NCBI GenBank assembly: GCA_029339505.1
Contig: JAQISU010000096.1
Coordinates: 1,416,501 to 1,480,500 of the forward strand
Length of the DNA: 64,000 nt
Source of the DNA: Unio delphinus
Lineage: Eukaryota; Mollusca; Bivalvia; Unionida; Unionidae
Direction: 5' to 3'
Part shown: positions 47,523 through 59,213 of the stretch, in pieces
How positions within the stretch are numbered: the first letter of the stretch is position 1
How the letters are laid out: every line of letters starts with the position of its first letter
The notes under the pieces: generated by a model
What the model was told of the DNA's origin: nothing
Seen by the model: the letters and a program-made list of their open reading frames with translations, nothing else
Databases searched by the model: none
Position numbers and translations under genes: made by a program

Positions 47523-47580
<58 letters not shown>

Positions 47581-47581
47581 A
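47409..47581. repeat. AAAG / AAGG / AAAG array
   Basis: A GAAA block, a GGAA block (about 47466-47526) and another GAAA block. The central block differs from the flanking ones by one base per unit. The frames over it are artefacts. Confidence 0.97.
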
Positions 47582-47709
47582 ATTAACCATGCCATACAGC
47601 CTTGGTCTAATTTCTACGACAGATAAGTATGAACTGAGACAAATTAGTCCCCTTTCTTAAAACATCGATGCACTTTCTCACATTTCAATTGTGACAATAA
47701 AAAAAACAT

Positions 47710-47880
47710 ATTGATCGATTGATCTGTACCAGTCAGTTGGTCAGTCAATGAATCCACCAACCAACCAACCAACCAACCATTTGACTAATCAATAATGTAA
47801 TCCATCAATCAGTAGGTCAATCCGCCAGTCAGTGAGTTAGTAGGTCAGTCAAATAATCACTGAGTCAAAGAGTAATTAGT
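47710..47880. repeat. Decayed tetranucleotide sequence
   Basis: Cryptically simple DNA of cagt, caat, aacc and gtca words (for example accaaccaaccaaccaacc near 47758). It looks like an old AATC/ACTG-type array. Confidence 0.7.
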
Positions 47881-48249
47881 TTCTCGGTCACTTATGCAGG
47901 GAAAATTGTTATCGCTGGAATAAATAATACACGAATAAAACTGGATGGTTTAAAATTCGCTGCCAGAAAAGTTGCACGACGGAATGGATTTTGAACTTAG
48001 TTCACGTTTCAAAACGGGATAATCACTTCTCCTTTATACTGCTAAATGATCTGATAAAAACTTTTTAAAAAATGTCTACTTCACGTCTCTCAAACTTTCA
48101 ATAAATTTACCTGCCACTTATTTTTCTTTTTCAATTCCAATAACTCACCTTCATTATCGGTATGAAATGGAGATTTTGCACGAAGTATTATACAGGTGAG
48201 TTTTCGTAATTAATTACAGACTAGCGTACTCTACCTTTTGAACAAATAA

Positions 48250-48605
48250 TTACAATTTTACGTGGTAACTTCCATTTTCTTACACACACTGCAGTCAGTA
48301 TCGCCTCGCGTCAAGGTGATTTGAATTGCGGTGTCTATGATTATAATACGACAGTTGGCAATTATGGCACCTTTTTTATACCTGAGACAGGTAATAAAAT
48401 CTACACAAAAATGATTGGAATTGCCATTCTGGATTAATGGGTTGTCTGTCATTCAGAGGTCATCACTATTTTCCTTGAGAAGATTAGCAGACATTGCGAT
48501 TCTCTAGATTTCCGCAGTTTAATCATACAAGTTGTAAATTCTCGTCTGGCGTATCAATCATATCCCAACTGGCAAGTCGACAAAGCAATAAATCCGTTTA
48601 AAGGG
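48250..48605. promoter_or_regulatory. Candidate regulatory block
   Basis: A repeat-free stretch contains aaggtgatttgaattgc, gattataatacg, ggcaattatgg, tgattgg and ggattaatggg. A 64-codon minus-strand frame here has no recognisable domain. It ends against an AT array. Confidence 0.25.
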
Positions 48606-48613
48606 TAGGATTT

Positions 48614-48615
<2 letters not shown>

Positions 48616-48693
<78 letters not shown>
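48616..48693. repeat. AT microsatellite
   Basis: AT dinucleotides ending in acacaca. Confidence 0.97.
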
Positions 48694-48694
<1 letters not shown>

Positions 48695-51290
48695 ATTTGT
48701 ACGTGAACGGAATGTAACCTCCAGCGCAAGCTATGAATGATTTGATTTATACATCTCATAATACTATAGTTCTTCTAACACTCTAACGATAGAAGTTCTT
48801 CAGAACAGAATCAATCTCAGAATGATGTCCCCTGCCAAAACCAGAACTACAACATGGTTGTCCCTATCATCAAAATATATTGGTCCAAGGAGACAAGTTC
48901 CCAGTTACAAGTTTCCTTTTACAATTCCCTTTTTCAGATTTTCTTTTGCAAAGGTAGTGGTGCTGAAGTTGGAATGAAAACTTGTATGGTCTGCCTGTAA
49001 GGCTGAATAATTGATTTTAAAAAATTAAATATCCAGAAAATGATTTTAAAGTAGCGAATTTTCAGCTCAGAAACATAGTATCACAATTAAAGACATGAAA
49101 AGATGCATGGTGCGCATTTCATTCGTTTTATTTTCAAATACTGTACATTTCCATGTTATGAATTTATTATGATTTATGCACCTGTTAACTTCGGAATATA
49201 TCTGATATGACCGTAAAGTAGTTACATATTTGACATTTGCTTTGGTTTGGTTTTGTTGGTTTGAACTACAGAGAATTGGCCTGCCTCTGTATAGAGATTT
49301 AAGGACCGAAAAAGAGGACTTGACCTCACACATTCTGTCTCCGCATCAAGTCAGAGTAGGTGAACAATTGGCAAATTAACTAGAATCTTTGCAAATGAGC
49401 AAGTCTATCCAGTTAGCAGCTTCTGTCTAGTTGTATGACAGCGATGACGTAATGATACAAGTACAGATTTCTGCTTTAGTTTCTGTGTTGCAGGTCTATC
49501 GCAACATATCCCCTCAACCCCAACCCTCCGAACAATCAACTGCAAGTTAGAATTTTCATACATGCATATATTGTTAGAAAGGCATCAAAGCTACAATGGA
49601 GAGACTGTCCACATTTAGGCTGTAGTTTTAATAGCTCTAATCGTTGATACACAGCGTCATGTTATAAAACATGTACATGAATTCATATTAAAAAAATGCA
49701 TTTTTAAACATTTATATAACTATACTAAAGCTGTGAAATCAACTGGTATTCACATTCTGATGAACAGTATGAAATGAATTTGTTAAAAAAATGACATAAA
49801 TTCCTCTTGAAATTTGCACGGTGACAGTTTTGTTCCGCAAATCAGAAAAAGCGAAAAGATGTTGCAGTCTGTTAAATAATGCGAGTAAATATATATTCTG
49901 ACAAATGATTAAAGGTTACTGATAAAGTCATCTTTCTATTAAAACTTTATTATTTCTCCATTAATCGAATAAAAATACTTTTTTACTTTTCCTATTTACT
50001 TCTTAAGATCGTTGCTTATATATTTAATTTTTGTATTATGGCACGACGGCAAACATTCATTGTACCTAATCAAAAGGTCTTTTTCTGTAAGGTTATGAAT
50101 TACTAGTTTTCCTGAAAGATTATTGTATATACTGGAAACCGTTTTCTTTTCAAATATTTAAAGTACATTTGCATGTTTCTTAGGTTTAGTGACCAAATAT
50201 ATATTTATGGATGAGAATTGGCGTCAGTTAAATGAGTTGTATACCGGGCTAGCATGGAAAAACAAAATCCACGTATTGAGCAGCAGAAAAAGGATTTTTT
50301 CTTCATAAAACAGAATTTCATTCAGATGTATATTGTACATGAGTTTTTATCTCACTATCCATATATAATACCTACTTACTCACCCCCATCCACATACATA
50401 CATACATACATACATACATACATACATACATTACATTACATTACATTACATTACATTACATACATATTCACACAATAGGAAATATTTTCTCATGGAAATT
50501 GTAGCACCTCTCTTAATGGAGACACCTGTCTTAGAAAGTATGCATAACATACCCATTACAGTTTGTATTAGTGCCTGACTTGTCTTGGATTGAAATATAA
50601 AGCATTTTATAAGCACAGCTATTCCATTGCTGTTAGACCGGGGTCTTCCTGGTGAATCAAAAATAATGTATTATTTGTGAGGCATATGACTTTTCAGTCT
50701 TTTAAATTTTCTAAATTATACTAACTCTTTTTCTTTTAGGCTAGAGAAAATCCGTTTTCCGAGCTACAGAGCTCCTCGTACACATTATAAGGGTTGGATT
50801 CCATGTTACACATTTTCATCTGTAAATAGTATATTTATGTAATTTTTTTATGCTAAAGCTTCATCTTGCTGCATATTCAAAGTCATTCTTTAGAGCATTA
50901 TCGAAATACCAAACGCGTGGGTATCTCAAGAAGTATCTTGAGACAAAAACGCAATTTCCAGCATATTATGGCATGTTTATTTGCATGGAATAAAGACAAT
51001 TTTGTCTCAGAAAACAGTACATCTTACCTAATTCGTTTCCTTGACCTGTCTGTTATTGAAATTGGTTTAGAAATTTAAGTCATTATTGAACACCAAAGGA
51101 ATGTTAATTACCACTTATCTTTTATCAGTTCCTAAATTCTTGAACTTTTCCATAGTTATTTTAATGCTTGTCACCTGTTTGCTTCGCGTAATGAAAGACA
51201 TAACTTGAAAATGTTTGACATGAAGGTATGTACATTTATGACAGAAACTTCCTGACATAAAATTTGTTCGAAATATATTCCATATCTTTA
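48694..51290. other. No gene seen
   Basis: AT-rich unique DNA apart from the CATA/CATTA array at 50393-50465. Frames of 60-90 codons are unremarkable. Confidence 0.5.
50393..50465. repeat. CATA and CATTA arrays
   Basis: Tetranucleotide CATA to about 50430, then a pentanucleotide CATTA block to about 50460. Confidence 0.95.
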
Positions 51291-51463
51291 AGCATCATCA
51301 GTCACTTTATCCTGACACCAGACCGACCAGTTTAACAGTAACCTCCTAATGCTGAGTGCAAAGCGAGGCAGCTTTTGGTACCATTTTTGTAACTCGGCCG
51401 GGGATCGAACCCACGACCTCCCACAGCCGAGGCGAAAGCTCTAACCGCTAGGCCACCGGAGTA
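51291..51463 (-). mobile_element. tRNA-derived SINE, family A, well preserved promoter
   Basis: On the minus strand the head has an A box TGGCCTAGCGG (51455-51445) and a B box GGTTCGATCCC (51411-51401). Both fit the RNA polymerase III internal promoter consensus. The family-A body follows (atggtaccaaaagctgcctc, cactcagcattaggaggtt, ctggtcggtctggtgtcagg) and ends near 51291 with a truncated 3' part. This is the best-preserved polymerase III promoter I found in the window. Confidence 0.8.
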
Positions 51464-51477
51464 GTACTCGAAATAGT

Positions 51478-51580
51478 ACTAAAATTATTATAACCAATTA
51501 TTAAAACGCAAAATTGTGCTAAAATTATTATAACCGATTAATAAAACGCGAAATCGTACTAAAAATTATAACCAATTAAA
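51478..51580. repeat. Short tandem repeat of about 48 bp
   Basis: Three diverged copies share actaaaattattataacc, then aattattaaaacgc-like sequence. They adjoin the 5' end of a SINE-A copy. Confidence 0.75.
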
Positions 51581-51989
51581 ATACTACATCTTTGTCAATC
51601 TGGAGTAAGATTTCCCAGGTAAAATTTAACAGTAGCATTTGCGACTCAAAATACTGAATACAGTTTTAAGACGGGGAGGGGTCAGGACGTTTAGATGCTT
51701 GCTCGTATCGTTCAATTTTTGATGAAGCGTTTCAGCAATTATGATGTATTCATTTAGTTGCTTCGTAGATGCTTGTATACTCAGCAGATGGCTCTGATTT
51801 TTCGCATACATGTAGGTACTAGTTTATATATACAACAACATAATGTTAGCGAATGGTATAACTTTTTTGATTTACCTGTCAGTGCATATTTTGCTCTCTC
51901 CCACCGGCAGAGGATGCTAAGGAAAGGAACGTTTCTCGTGAAAGAAAATGTTTGCTGTCAGTAACTTTATTAGCTGTCTGTCTTCCTAC

Positions 51990-52135
51990 AGGGAGGCTGC
52001 CCAGTGGTACATGCTTGCAATACCCACAAATGATACTAGCCAAAAAAGCTGCCTCGTTTGGCGCTCAGCGTTAAGAGGTTTGTGTTCGGACTGGCCGGCC
52101 AGGTGTCAGCAAAACGTGAATCAGCCAATCAGTTA
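51990..52135 (+). mobile_element. SINE family A fragment
   Basis: The body words gctgcctcgtttggcgctca, gcgttaagaggttt and ggactggccggccaggtgtc match family A. The tRNA-like head is unrecognisable. Chance frames across it (51948-52267) are not genes. Confidence 0.65.
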
Positions 52136-53312
52136 TTTGCTAGCTGTAGACAAGAAAGAAACGTTCGAATTTTATCAGGTAAAGAGGCACACACAAGAAG
52201 GAATAAGAAAGATGGATTGACGGCAAGATACAGCAGTGTGAATAATAACAACCATTGCAGTGTTTAAAATCTAAATTTGTATTTTCTTGTAGAACAAGAC
52301 TTTTTTTATGTGTACAGGTGACATTGTAATGATGTCACATGAAGGCAGAATGAACTGTGTGCAGTATGTTCAGAACCTAGTGTTGCGTTTTCGGGATTTC
52401 AGTTGTTCATGCAGTTCTTATGTATTTGCTACATACTGTTCAATATCACACATACGGAGACCATAACTAGGTTTTCGAATAAAAAAAACATCCGGAAACA
52501 AAGATGCTATGCACGGTCTCGTACATGGGAATTTCTTTCTTTTTACGTGAACCACTCACTTGTAAAATCTACCTAACCATAAACCATCCCACCTACTTTA
52601 TTCCCATTTTAGCTATTTACCTACGGGCCTTATCATTTACCTATATTATGTACACTCTTTGGAAAATTATATCATTTTATATATTCCCCTGATCAACGGC
52701 TGTTTCTCGTGTGGCCATCAGATGTACGAGTTGTCCTTCCCAAAGCTTACTCTCAACTAAAAAGTGTGAAAAGTTCATTTCATAGCTGCATTTACACAGT
52801 AAGCAACTATTGACCCAGTTAATAATTATGTTTGCATTTCATATGAAAAAAAGTGCATTGGTTGTATAGTCAATAATGTTTTATTTTTTAAAAAAAATAA
52901 GTCTAACAATTCTGCAGGAATGTTTTTGAAAATGATCTCTACACAATTCAAGTTCTGGATACAAATAATAAACATAATAGTCCTACAAATTTAGAAAAAT
53001 TATAGGCCACCTGCGGGAATGTTAATATGTGCGTATCCTTGATTTATTTAAAATTTAACTGTTTTCCGTAATTAGATCCTTGACATGAACACCACCGTAC
53101 TGTTACTTTATAAAAGTACCGGTTGCTTTTTTAGACCATGCCATACATTCTTCAGAGTAAGTTGCAATTCTATTTCACAGGAATAGCTTTAACTAAGCTT
53201 ATAGTTTCAATACTTTTGGATGTTGACTCTTGAGACATACTGAAACGAATTTGATTTAAATATTGGTCGACATAGAAAAGTAATGAAGAGTACATACATA
53301 CATTTTTTTATG
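52136..53312. other. No gene seen
   Basis: AT-rich unique DNA. Confidence 0.5.
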
Positions 53313-53472
53313 GTTTAACGCCATTTTTAAGCACAGTATAGGCTATACATGGCGGCCAGTATTAATGGTGGAGGAAGAACCCGGAAAACCCCAGGAAAGA
53401 ACCACCGACCCATGAGAAGCTACTGGCAAGCTTACTCACATAACTACATTAGCCGAATCTTCGACTCGAACC
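53313..53472 (-). mobile_element. SINE family B, head replaced by a CATA array
   Basis: The 3' half is well kept (on the plus strand: atggtttaacgccattttta, ggctatacatggcggccagt, tggtggaggaagaacccgg). The sequence reaches the B-box region (cttcgactcgaacc) and then changes abruptly to a long CATA array where the rest of the tRNA-like head should be. Confidence 0.75.
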
Positions 53473-53626
53473 ACATACATACATACATACATACATACAT
53501 ACATACATACATACATACATACATGCATGCATGCATGCATGCATGCATGCATACATACATACATACATACATACATACATACATACATACATACATACAT
53601 ACATACATACATACATACATACACAC

Positions 53627-53691
<65 letters not shown>
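53473..53691. repeat. CATA, CATG, CATA and GA compound microsatellite
   Basis: CATA, a CATG block (about 53523-53550), CATA again, then GA (53632-53691). The array replaces the head of a SINE-B copy. Confidence 0.97.
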
Positions 53692-53695
<4 letters not shown>

Positions 53696-53829
53696 AAATT
53701 TGCATGTATACCAGGAAGGGCAAACATACTACTTTCCACTTTAATATTAGGGAAATCTTCTGCATTGTGGTCACATTTTCTGCAGCTATTATTGGATCAA
53801 AGGGGTCCAACGTGGCACAGGTGAGACGA

Positions 53830-53972
53830 AGTAATAAAAGGATAATATTGCTTAAATTGAGAGGCAGATGCATGTACCGTTATTTTTTAAAAGTCTTTGG
53901 TAAGACTCGACCGGGGTTCCAACCTCAGACCTCCTGCATCCGACTCTCTAACAACTTAGGGCCCCGGAGTGG
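53830..53972 (-). mobile_element. SINE family A, degenerate
   Basis: On the minus strand it reads actccggggccctaagttg, then gaggttggaaccccggtcg and agtcttaccaaagac, a damaged tRNA-like head followed by the start of the family-A body. Its 5' end abuts a CATC/ACAG/CATA array that begins at about 53984. Confidence 0.6.
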
Positions 53973-53983
53973 TCCTCAAAAAG

Positions 53984-54116
53984 CATCCATCCATCCATCC
54001 ATACAGACAGACAGACAGACAGACAGTCATACATGCATGCATGCATGCATACATACATACATACATACATACATACATACATACATACATACATACATAC
54101 ATACATACATACATAG
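53984..54116. repeat. CATC, ACAG, CATG and CATA compound microsatellite
   Basis: Four related tetranucleotide blocks in a row, next to the 5' end of a SINE-A copy. Confidence 0.97.
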
Positions 54117-54404
54117 TGTTTAAATTTATTAATTTTTCGAAAAGTTTTTATTTCCTTGATTTAAAGGGTCTGAACAATTTCCTAAAACATTACACCTTCC
54201 TTATCAAGCTCACTGCCATTGGTCATGGTCGGTTTGTTGTGATTTAGCAAATCAAAAGCTTTGTAACCGATCAAGATTATCACGCTTACGCTGCAAACGT
54301 CACAAGTTCTGGTGGTTTTGAAAACGGATCTTTTCTATTTAGGCATTATGAGACGGAATTGCATGTGCAAGAATGACCTGTTAATGAAACTTAAGGGCTT
54401 AGCA

Positions 54405-54512
54405 ACCTGCAAAACCACGCACCTCTGAATATTAAAATTTAACAACAACGGAAGTGTTGCCATTGGAGCCTCTAAACATGAGGGAATTTTACGTTTTGCA
54501 CATACACATGTT
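54405..54512 (-). repeat. Dispersed repeat E, copy 2
   Basis: It contains gcaaaaccacgcac, tctgaatat, acggaagtgttgcc and ttttacgttttgca, matching the copy at 11868-11965. The minus-strand peptide ATLPLLLNFNIQRCVVLQ aligns with ALPFLNCHIRKCVVLH of the other copy. Confidence 0.5.
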
Positions 54513-55535
54513 AACACAATTTGTTTACAAAGAATTGGATTTAGTTAAACTTACAATTAAGAGATAAATTAGAATGACCGTAGGAAGTCTTAAAAAATAA
54601 ACAAAGGTGGGCAAGTATTGGATACTTTTGACATACAGAAGTGAACTCTCAGGCAGTTGCCGTATAGACCAATAAAGCAGTTCTTTGCCTTTCTTCCTTA
54701 CATTACTGGTAGATGAGATTAACGATGCTTGGCAATATTTGAAACGAAGTTGCAAGGTTAGTCATGGAGACCGTCTAGCGATGACTATATCACGGCACTG
54801 ACTAAAGCTTGGGACAGAGCTGCGGTTAAGTCGTGCCGTTACTCTTAATTTAGGGTGATGCTGCCTACCACGCATACGTCAGCAATTTAAACTGTTAGGT
54901 CAATAACGATGGATATACTGGTGTTCTGTACTGACAGGAATTAATACTAATGTAGGGAATGTCATGGATCCAAAGACAATGGATTTTACTTACCATCTGC
55001 ACAAAAAGCCCAGCGTAAATAAATTAATTGTTGACATATACCATTAGTACGTACTTAAGTTAATGGTCGCAATACGTATGACTTTTTTAATTCGATTATG
55101 TCAGTTTACATTCTCGATACGATTTTATGTTTTTACTTTTAAATTGACATTGCCTCGTTTTCAAAAGACAGAGATCATCGTATCGGGCATGCGTTTTGCG
55201 GAACTGTAAAATGATCCGTTTGTTAACCGTGTTCTTGTCTAAATTAAACGACGGTTTTAGAAATCAGGGCTGCAACGCCTGATTAGTATCAAACTCCGTG
55301 TAATGAGGGTAAACAAAAGAGCATTTTTTTGCATAACGCATCCTATTGCTTCCTGTCAGGAATAATTATAACGTAACAAGTCTCCTGGATTTTCTATGTC
55401 AGTATTCTTTACACAGCTCCAGTCCTTGACCTGTATAATATTCTGGTTAGTATGTTTATTTGGCGCTTAGAATGCGGAACACAGTGCACCAGTACTTCTT
55501 TCCTGATTTCTATATAGCTCAGAAGTATGTAACTG
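54513..55535. other. No gene seen
   Basis: Unique DNA; 54760-54960 is more complex than its flanks but has no clear site cluster. Confidence 0.5.
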
Positions 55536-55792
<257 letters not shown>

Positions 55793-55864
55793 TGCATTAT
55801 TCGATTTATTCAACGCATAATCAGCAGGACCACCGAAAAAGCGGACGGAAATAGTTAATTGTAT

Positions 55865-56076
55865 CAAGAATCAGAATAGCAATGTCTTTTTTCTGACAGA
55901 AACATGGCTAAAACACCAGGCGATGAGCCCAAGTGTGCGGATCTAAGACCCACTGGTTACTCCATCAAGTCGTTCCGCCACCACTTTCGCGGAGGTGGAA
56001 TTGCAGCCATTACAAAGAACTCCACGGTCAAACGTCTTAACGACACAAGAACCACCAGCTTCTACCATACATTGCC
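55865..56076 (+). pseudogene. LINE endonuclease fragment (second LINE type)
   Basis: Translation gives NVFFLTETWLKH, with LTETW at 55893-55907. This is the catalytic-Glu motif of apurinic-type endonucleases. After a one-base frameshift at about 55918 it continues as GDEPKCADLRPTGYSIKSF and then HFRGGGIAAITKNS, a hallmark of CR1/L2/Jockey-type LINE endonucleases. The frame ends at TAA next to a SINE 3' remnant. The remaining endonuclease domain is absent. The clade is a guess from motif style. Confidence 0.75.
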
Positions 56077-56214
56077 AGGATAACGTGATTGGGTTGGACA
56101 TGATGCTACATGTTTGCGTCATTTTGAAACAGTGCAAGACATCAGTATAAATTGCCACACTGCAGACATCATAGCGATATGACTGAATTAGTTTAAAAGC
56201 TTCGTTAAAAATCC

Positions 56215-56222
<8 letters not shown>
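56077..56222 (+). mobile_element. SINE family A 3' part inside a LINE
   Basis: The words ggttggacatgatgctacat, ttgcgtcat, cactgcagacatcatagc and gatatgactga match the 3' half of the SINE at 27936-28265. It lies between two LINE fragments and runs into a CA array (56221-56271). The 5' half is absent. Confidence 0.7.

Positions 56223-56271
<49 letters not shown>
56221..56271. repeat. CA microsatellite at SINE tail
   Basis: CA dinucleotides directly after the 3' end of a SINE-A remnant. A further CA array lies at 58478-58512. Confidence 0.95.
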
Positions 56272-56273
<2 letters not shown>

Positions 56274-56510
56274 GCAACTGAACAACTCAACAACTGCCTG
56301 AGTTCATTGCTTGAAAAACATGCCCCAGCCACCAAGTTCAGAGTAACAATTAAAAGTGTTCTCCTTGGTATATTAGTATTAGGCCCCAGCTTAGAACTTC
56401 TAAAAGAGACCGACGTAAAGCTTAGAGGATGTGGCTTTCCAGCAGACTCACTATTTGTCACGTTGTAAGGAACACAAAACCCAGAGTGCAACATGTATAT
56501 GCTAGAGCTT
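56272..56510 (+). pseudogene. LINE endonuclease-RT linker fragment
   Basis: One frame reads TEQLNNCLSSLLEKHAPATK and then FRVTIKS. This resembles the linker that follows the endonuclease in CR1/L2/Jockey-type LINEs (a KHAP motif followed by a basic, Trp-containing stretch). Reading frames shift at least twice; a second frame carries RRKAERMWLSSRLT. It lies downstream of the endonuclease fragment, separated by a SINE remnant and a CA array, and about 150 residues of the usual protein are missing between them. Confidence 0.6.
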
Positions 56511-56519
56511 GAGTCTAAT

Positions 56520-57344
56520 ACTTTCGCTTAATAATGAACAAAGGTCAGTCCTGCGAACATTGAGGTGTCAAGCCAGTTATTTGACATGGTCATAGGAACT
56601 CGTGACTGGCGCCTTATTTTGGCCAAGCCAGTTACATAACATGGCCATAACATGGTTCACAGGTAAGTGATGAAATCAACATCTACTCGGAGTTGAGCAT
56701 GACGTGGCCACCATTAGAATCGCAAGCTGAAATATTTTATCCTGAGAACTAAACGTTAGTAGTCGCTAAACCATCTTGCGGTAATTATTAGGGAAGAAAT
56801 GCTACACCGATGTCATTCGAAATTGGCGGGAAACTTGTTATTCCGGGAATTACAAAGGAGCTTCAGAATAGGAAGCTTTCAGGGACCAGATGAACTGTAA
56901 GAGACCAGAGAAATACCCTAGTGCATTTGGTACCGAGTCTCTGTGAGACAATGAAAAGGAAGAACGGAGGCAGACGGTAGACGGACTGGAGGTAACTGGA
57001 ATACCAGTCCAGAGAAGCATAATACAGATGAGTAGGAACACAGGACAGGAGGAAATCTTTCACACTAAGTCAGATGATGAAATAGGCCGTCACTTGGTTG
57101 AGTTAAAGACGAGTGGTAGGGCTTTAAATTGAAGTTTATTTCAGAAATGACTATCTGTTATTGAATAATATTAAATTGTTGTTTATTTGAATTTCACATT
57201 TAATGTATTCGTGAATTTAACTGTCGGCATTGCTGACTGGGGGCTCGGAGCTTTGCATCTCTTTTTTCTCTACTTCAATTTCTGGGTCTTCTATAACAAT
57301 TTAATATAATACTGGGAGCACCCCACCCCAACCTAGTTAACGAG
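56520..57344. other. Unassigned DNA between LINE fragments
   Basis: I see no recognisable coding or RNA feature. The two overlapping minus-strand frames near 56850-57063 are short and match nothing I know. It may be retrotransposon-derived filler or host DNA between two LINE insertions. Confidence 0.4.
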
Positions 57345-57747
57345 AAACCTTTACACTATTCATAAACAAATCTATGAAGCCGCTAGAAAGAACGTCACAG
57401 ACTTAGTCAGTGCAGTGAAATCAGCCCACTACAGTACTAAGATCACAGAAAGTTCCAGCTGAAAAGAGCTCTTCGAGATTACTAACAAGTTTTTGTCAGG
57501 GAACAAATGTACACCACTTACAACTACCTTATCTGTAGTCAACCTTCCAGACCTGTTTGCAAATTTGTTCCGTGATAAAGTACAAACAATTAGAGATAAG
57601 CTTGATAACACAGGTTCAATTGACTCACCATACAGTCGCGATAGAGAATGTCAGCGGCAACCGTTAGCAGCATTTAAACATGTCTCTATGGATTTAGTAC
57701 GAAGAATCGTGATGAAGAGTGCATTACAGTCATCTGAACTTGATTAA
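57345..57747 (+). pseudogene. LINE linker to RT-start fragment
   Basis: The frame reads IHKQIYEAARKNVTDLV, then SAHYSTKITESSS. It then has an in-frame TGA (57460-57462), probably from a Cys codon, and continues KELFEITNKFLSG, LPDLFANLFRDKVQTIRDKL and MKSALQSSELD before a stop. This matches the region just before the reverse transcriptase in CR1/L2/Jockey-type LINEs. Its first part seems to cover the same protein region as the end of the fragment at 56272-56510, so it is probably a separate copy or a duplicated segment. Confidence 0.65.
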
Positions 57748-58476
57748 ATTCTTAAGTGTAGGTTTGGTCGTTTTATGAAGAATTGGTGTTGTTTAAATTA
57801 CTTGCAAATAAAATTATCTTAGCCTCTTTTGTGAAACAAAAAAGAAAACTACGAGAGCCCAAAACGGACATAAGTGAGGACAGATATAATTCATGATATC
57901 CAAATATTTGAGAAGAATTTGTACAAATAACTTTCGTAACTATGATATGCTCTGAGAACAACTGTGTGTTGAAAGAAAGTATATTACGAGCATGAATTTA
58001 CGAAACACATTTAAAGAAATAGTTCAGGGTGGCCAACATCACAGTCAATGATTCTATACTCAAGTGAACTATTATGGCGTGAACATAGCATTAACATTAT
58101 TAACGTCATATAATAACGTCACATTATTAACGTCATATATAAAATGATGATATGGTTGCAATACTAATAATTCCTTTGAATAACCCCTCCCCTCCATTTG
58201 AACTTTGAATGACCCCTCCCCTCCATTTTCCAATATTTATAGTTTTCAACTATTTTATGACAGATGAAGTAAATTATCGGGTTCTACTGCATAAATGGGT
58301 GTCTTTAGAATATGAAAGGATTTTGTCGATATAGAATACGATTACAGTTTCGTATGTGGTGACATCTGTAAAACAGACATGTGCAACCCCACTACTAACT
58401 TCTCAAAACGGTTGATAAACTTTTAATCATATTTGCTTGAAACGTTTTTGTCAGATATTATAAATCAATTTGTGTG

Positions 58477-58517
<41 letters not shown>

Positions 58518-58646
58518 TTATATACGTACGACTACTTTACACCATCACTACTCACACTACGACGCCAGTCTTCTGATTCTTATATTTAGTGACTTAGTGC
58601 AAGAATTGTATCCTTTTAAAATGTTATTCTAAATCGCTACCGCTTC
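57748..58646. other. No gene seen
   Basis: AT-rich unique DNA with the short tandem words near 58085-58235 and a CA array at 58478-58512. Confidence 0.5.
58085..58235. repeat. Two short tandem repeats
   Basis: An attaacgtcatat-like word recurs three times near 58095-58140. The word gacccctcccctccatt or aacccctcccctccatt occurs twice near 58180-58230. Confidence 0.7.
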
Positions 58647-59004
58647 CAGTGGCGTACTAATGGTAAATAACGACCAGGGCCAATCGCGTAAATGGCGCCC
58701 AAGGTGTCGATGGTGGCCCAAAAAGCCTGAATACGAGGTTCGATGGACCGAAGCCTGGTTGTGTTCTTTGGAGAAGGCTAGTGTCCCCTCTCACCAGGTG
58801 GTGTGTTTGTTAGGGAACACTGAGCTCCCCAATCGGACCCGGGGCGAAGCCATGGCCGCCAGCAAGTTTTCTGCAATTTAATGTCAATTGTTTGTTTTTC
58901 ATGGCATATCAATTTTGTTATTCACAGCAGTTTTCGTGCCGTAAGACCTCGATCAACCGGGCCATCTGCCCTGTCCGCCCCAGCCCCAAGTTAGTACCCC
59001 ACTC
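58647..59004. mobile_element. Possible degenerate MITE
   Basis: The left end cagtggcgtactaa (58647-58660) pairs with ttagtaccccactc (58991-59004) as imperfect inverted repeats, 12 of 14 positions. The interior is richer in GC than its flanks and contains a 73-codon chance frame (58660-58881). I see no target-site duplication, so the boundary on at least one side is uncertain. Confidence 0.4.
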
Positions 59005-59213
59005 CCGTTAGTACGGTATTGAAAACATCGCAAAGGTTGAGTTATTTCAGAAATCCATGAATTACCATAAATTATACTCAGTGTAATGTTATATATTCTC
59101 CAGATAAGTACACATTTGAAATGGTGATCTAATTCCCGAATCACAAAAATATACAAAGTTAAAGTAAATGACAAGATCATGGAAATAAGTTTTCTTAGCC
59201 GGTGTTATAATCA

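Noticed and set aside
51392..51460. tRNA gene
   Set aside because: Good A and B boxes, but the sequence continues into the SINE-A body and the acceptor and anticodon stems do not pair well.
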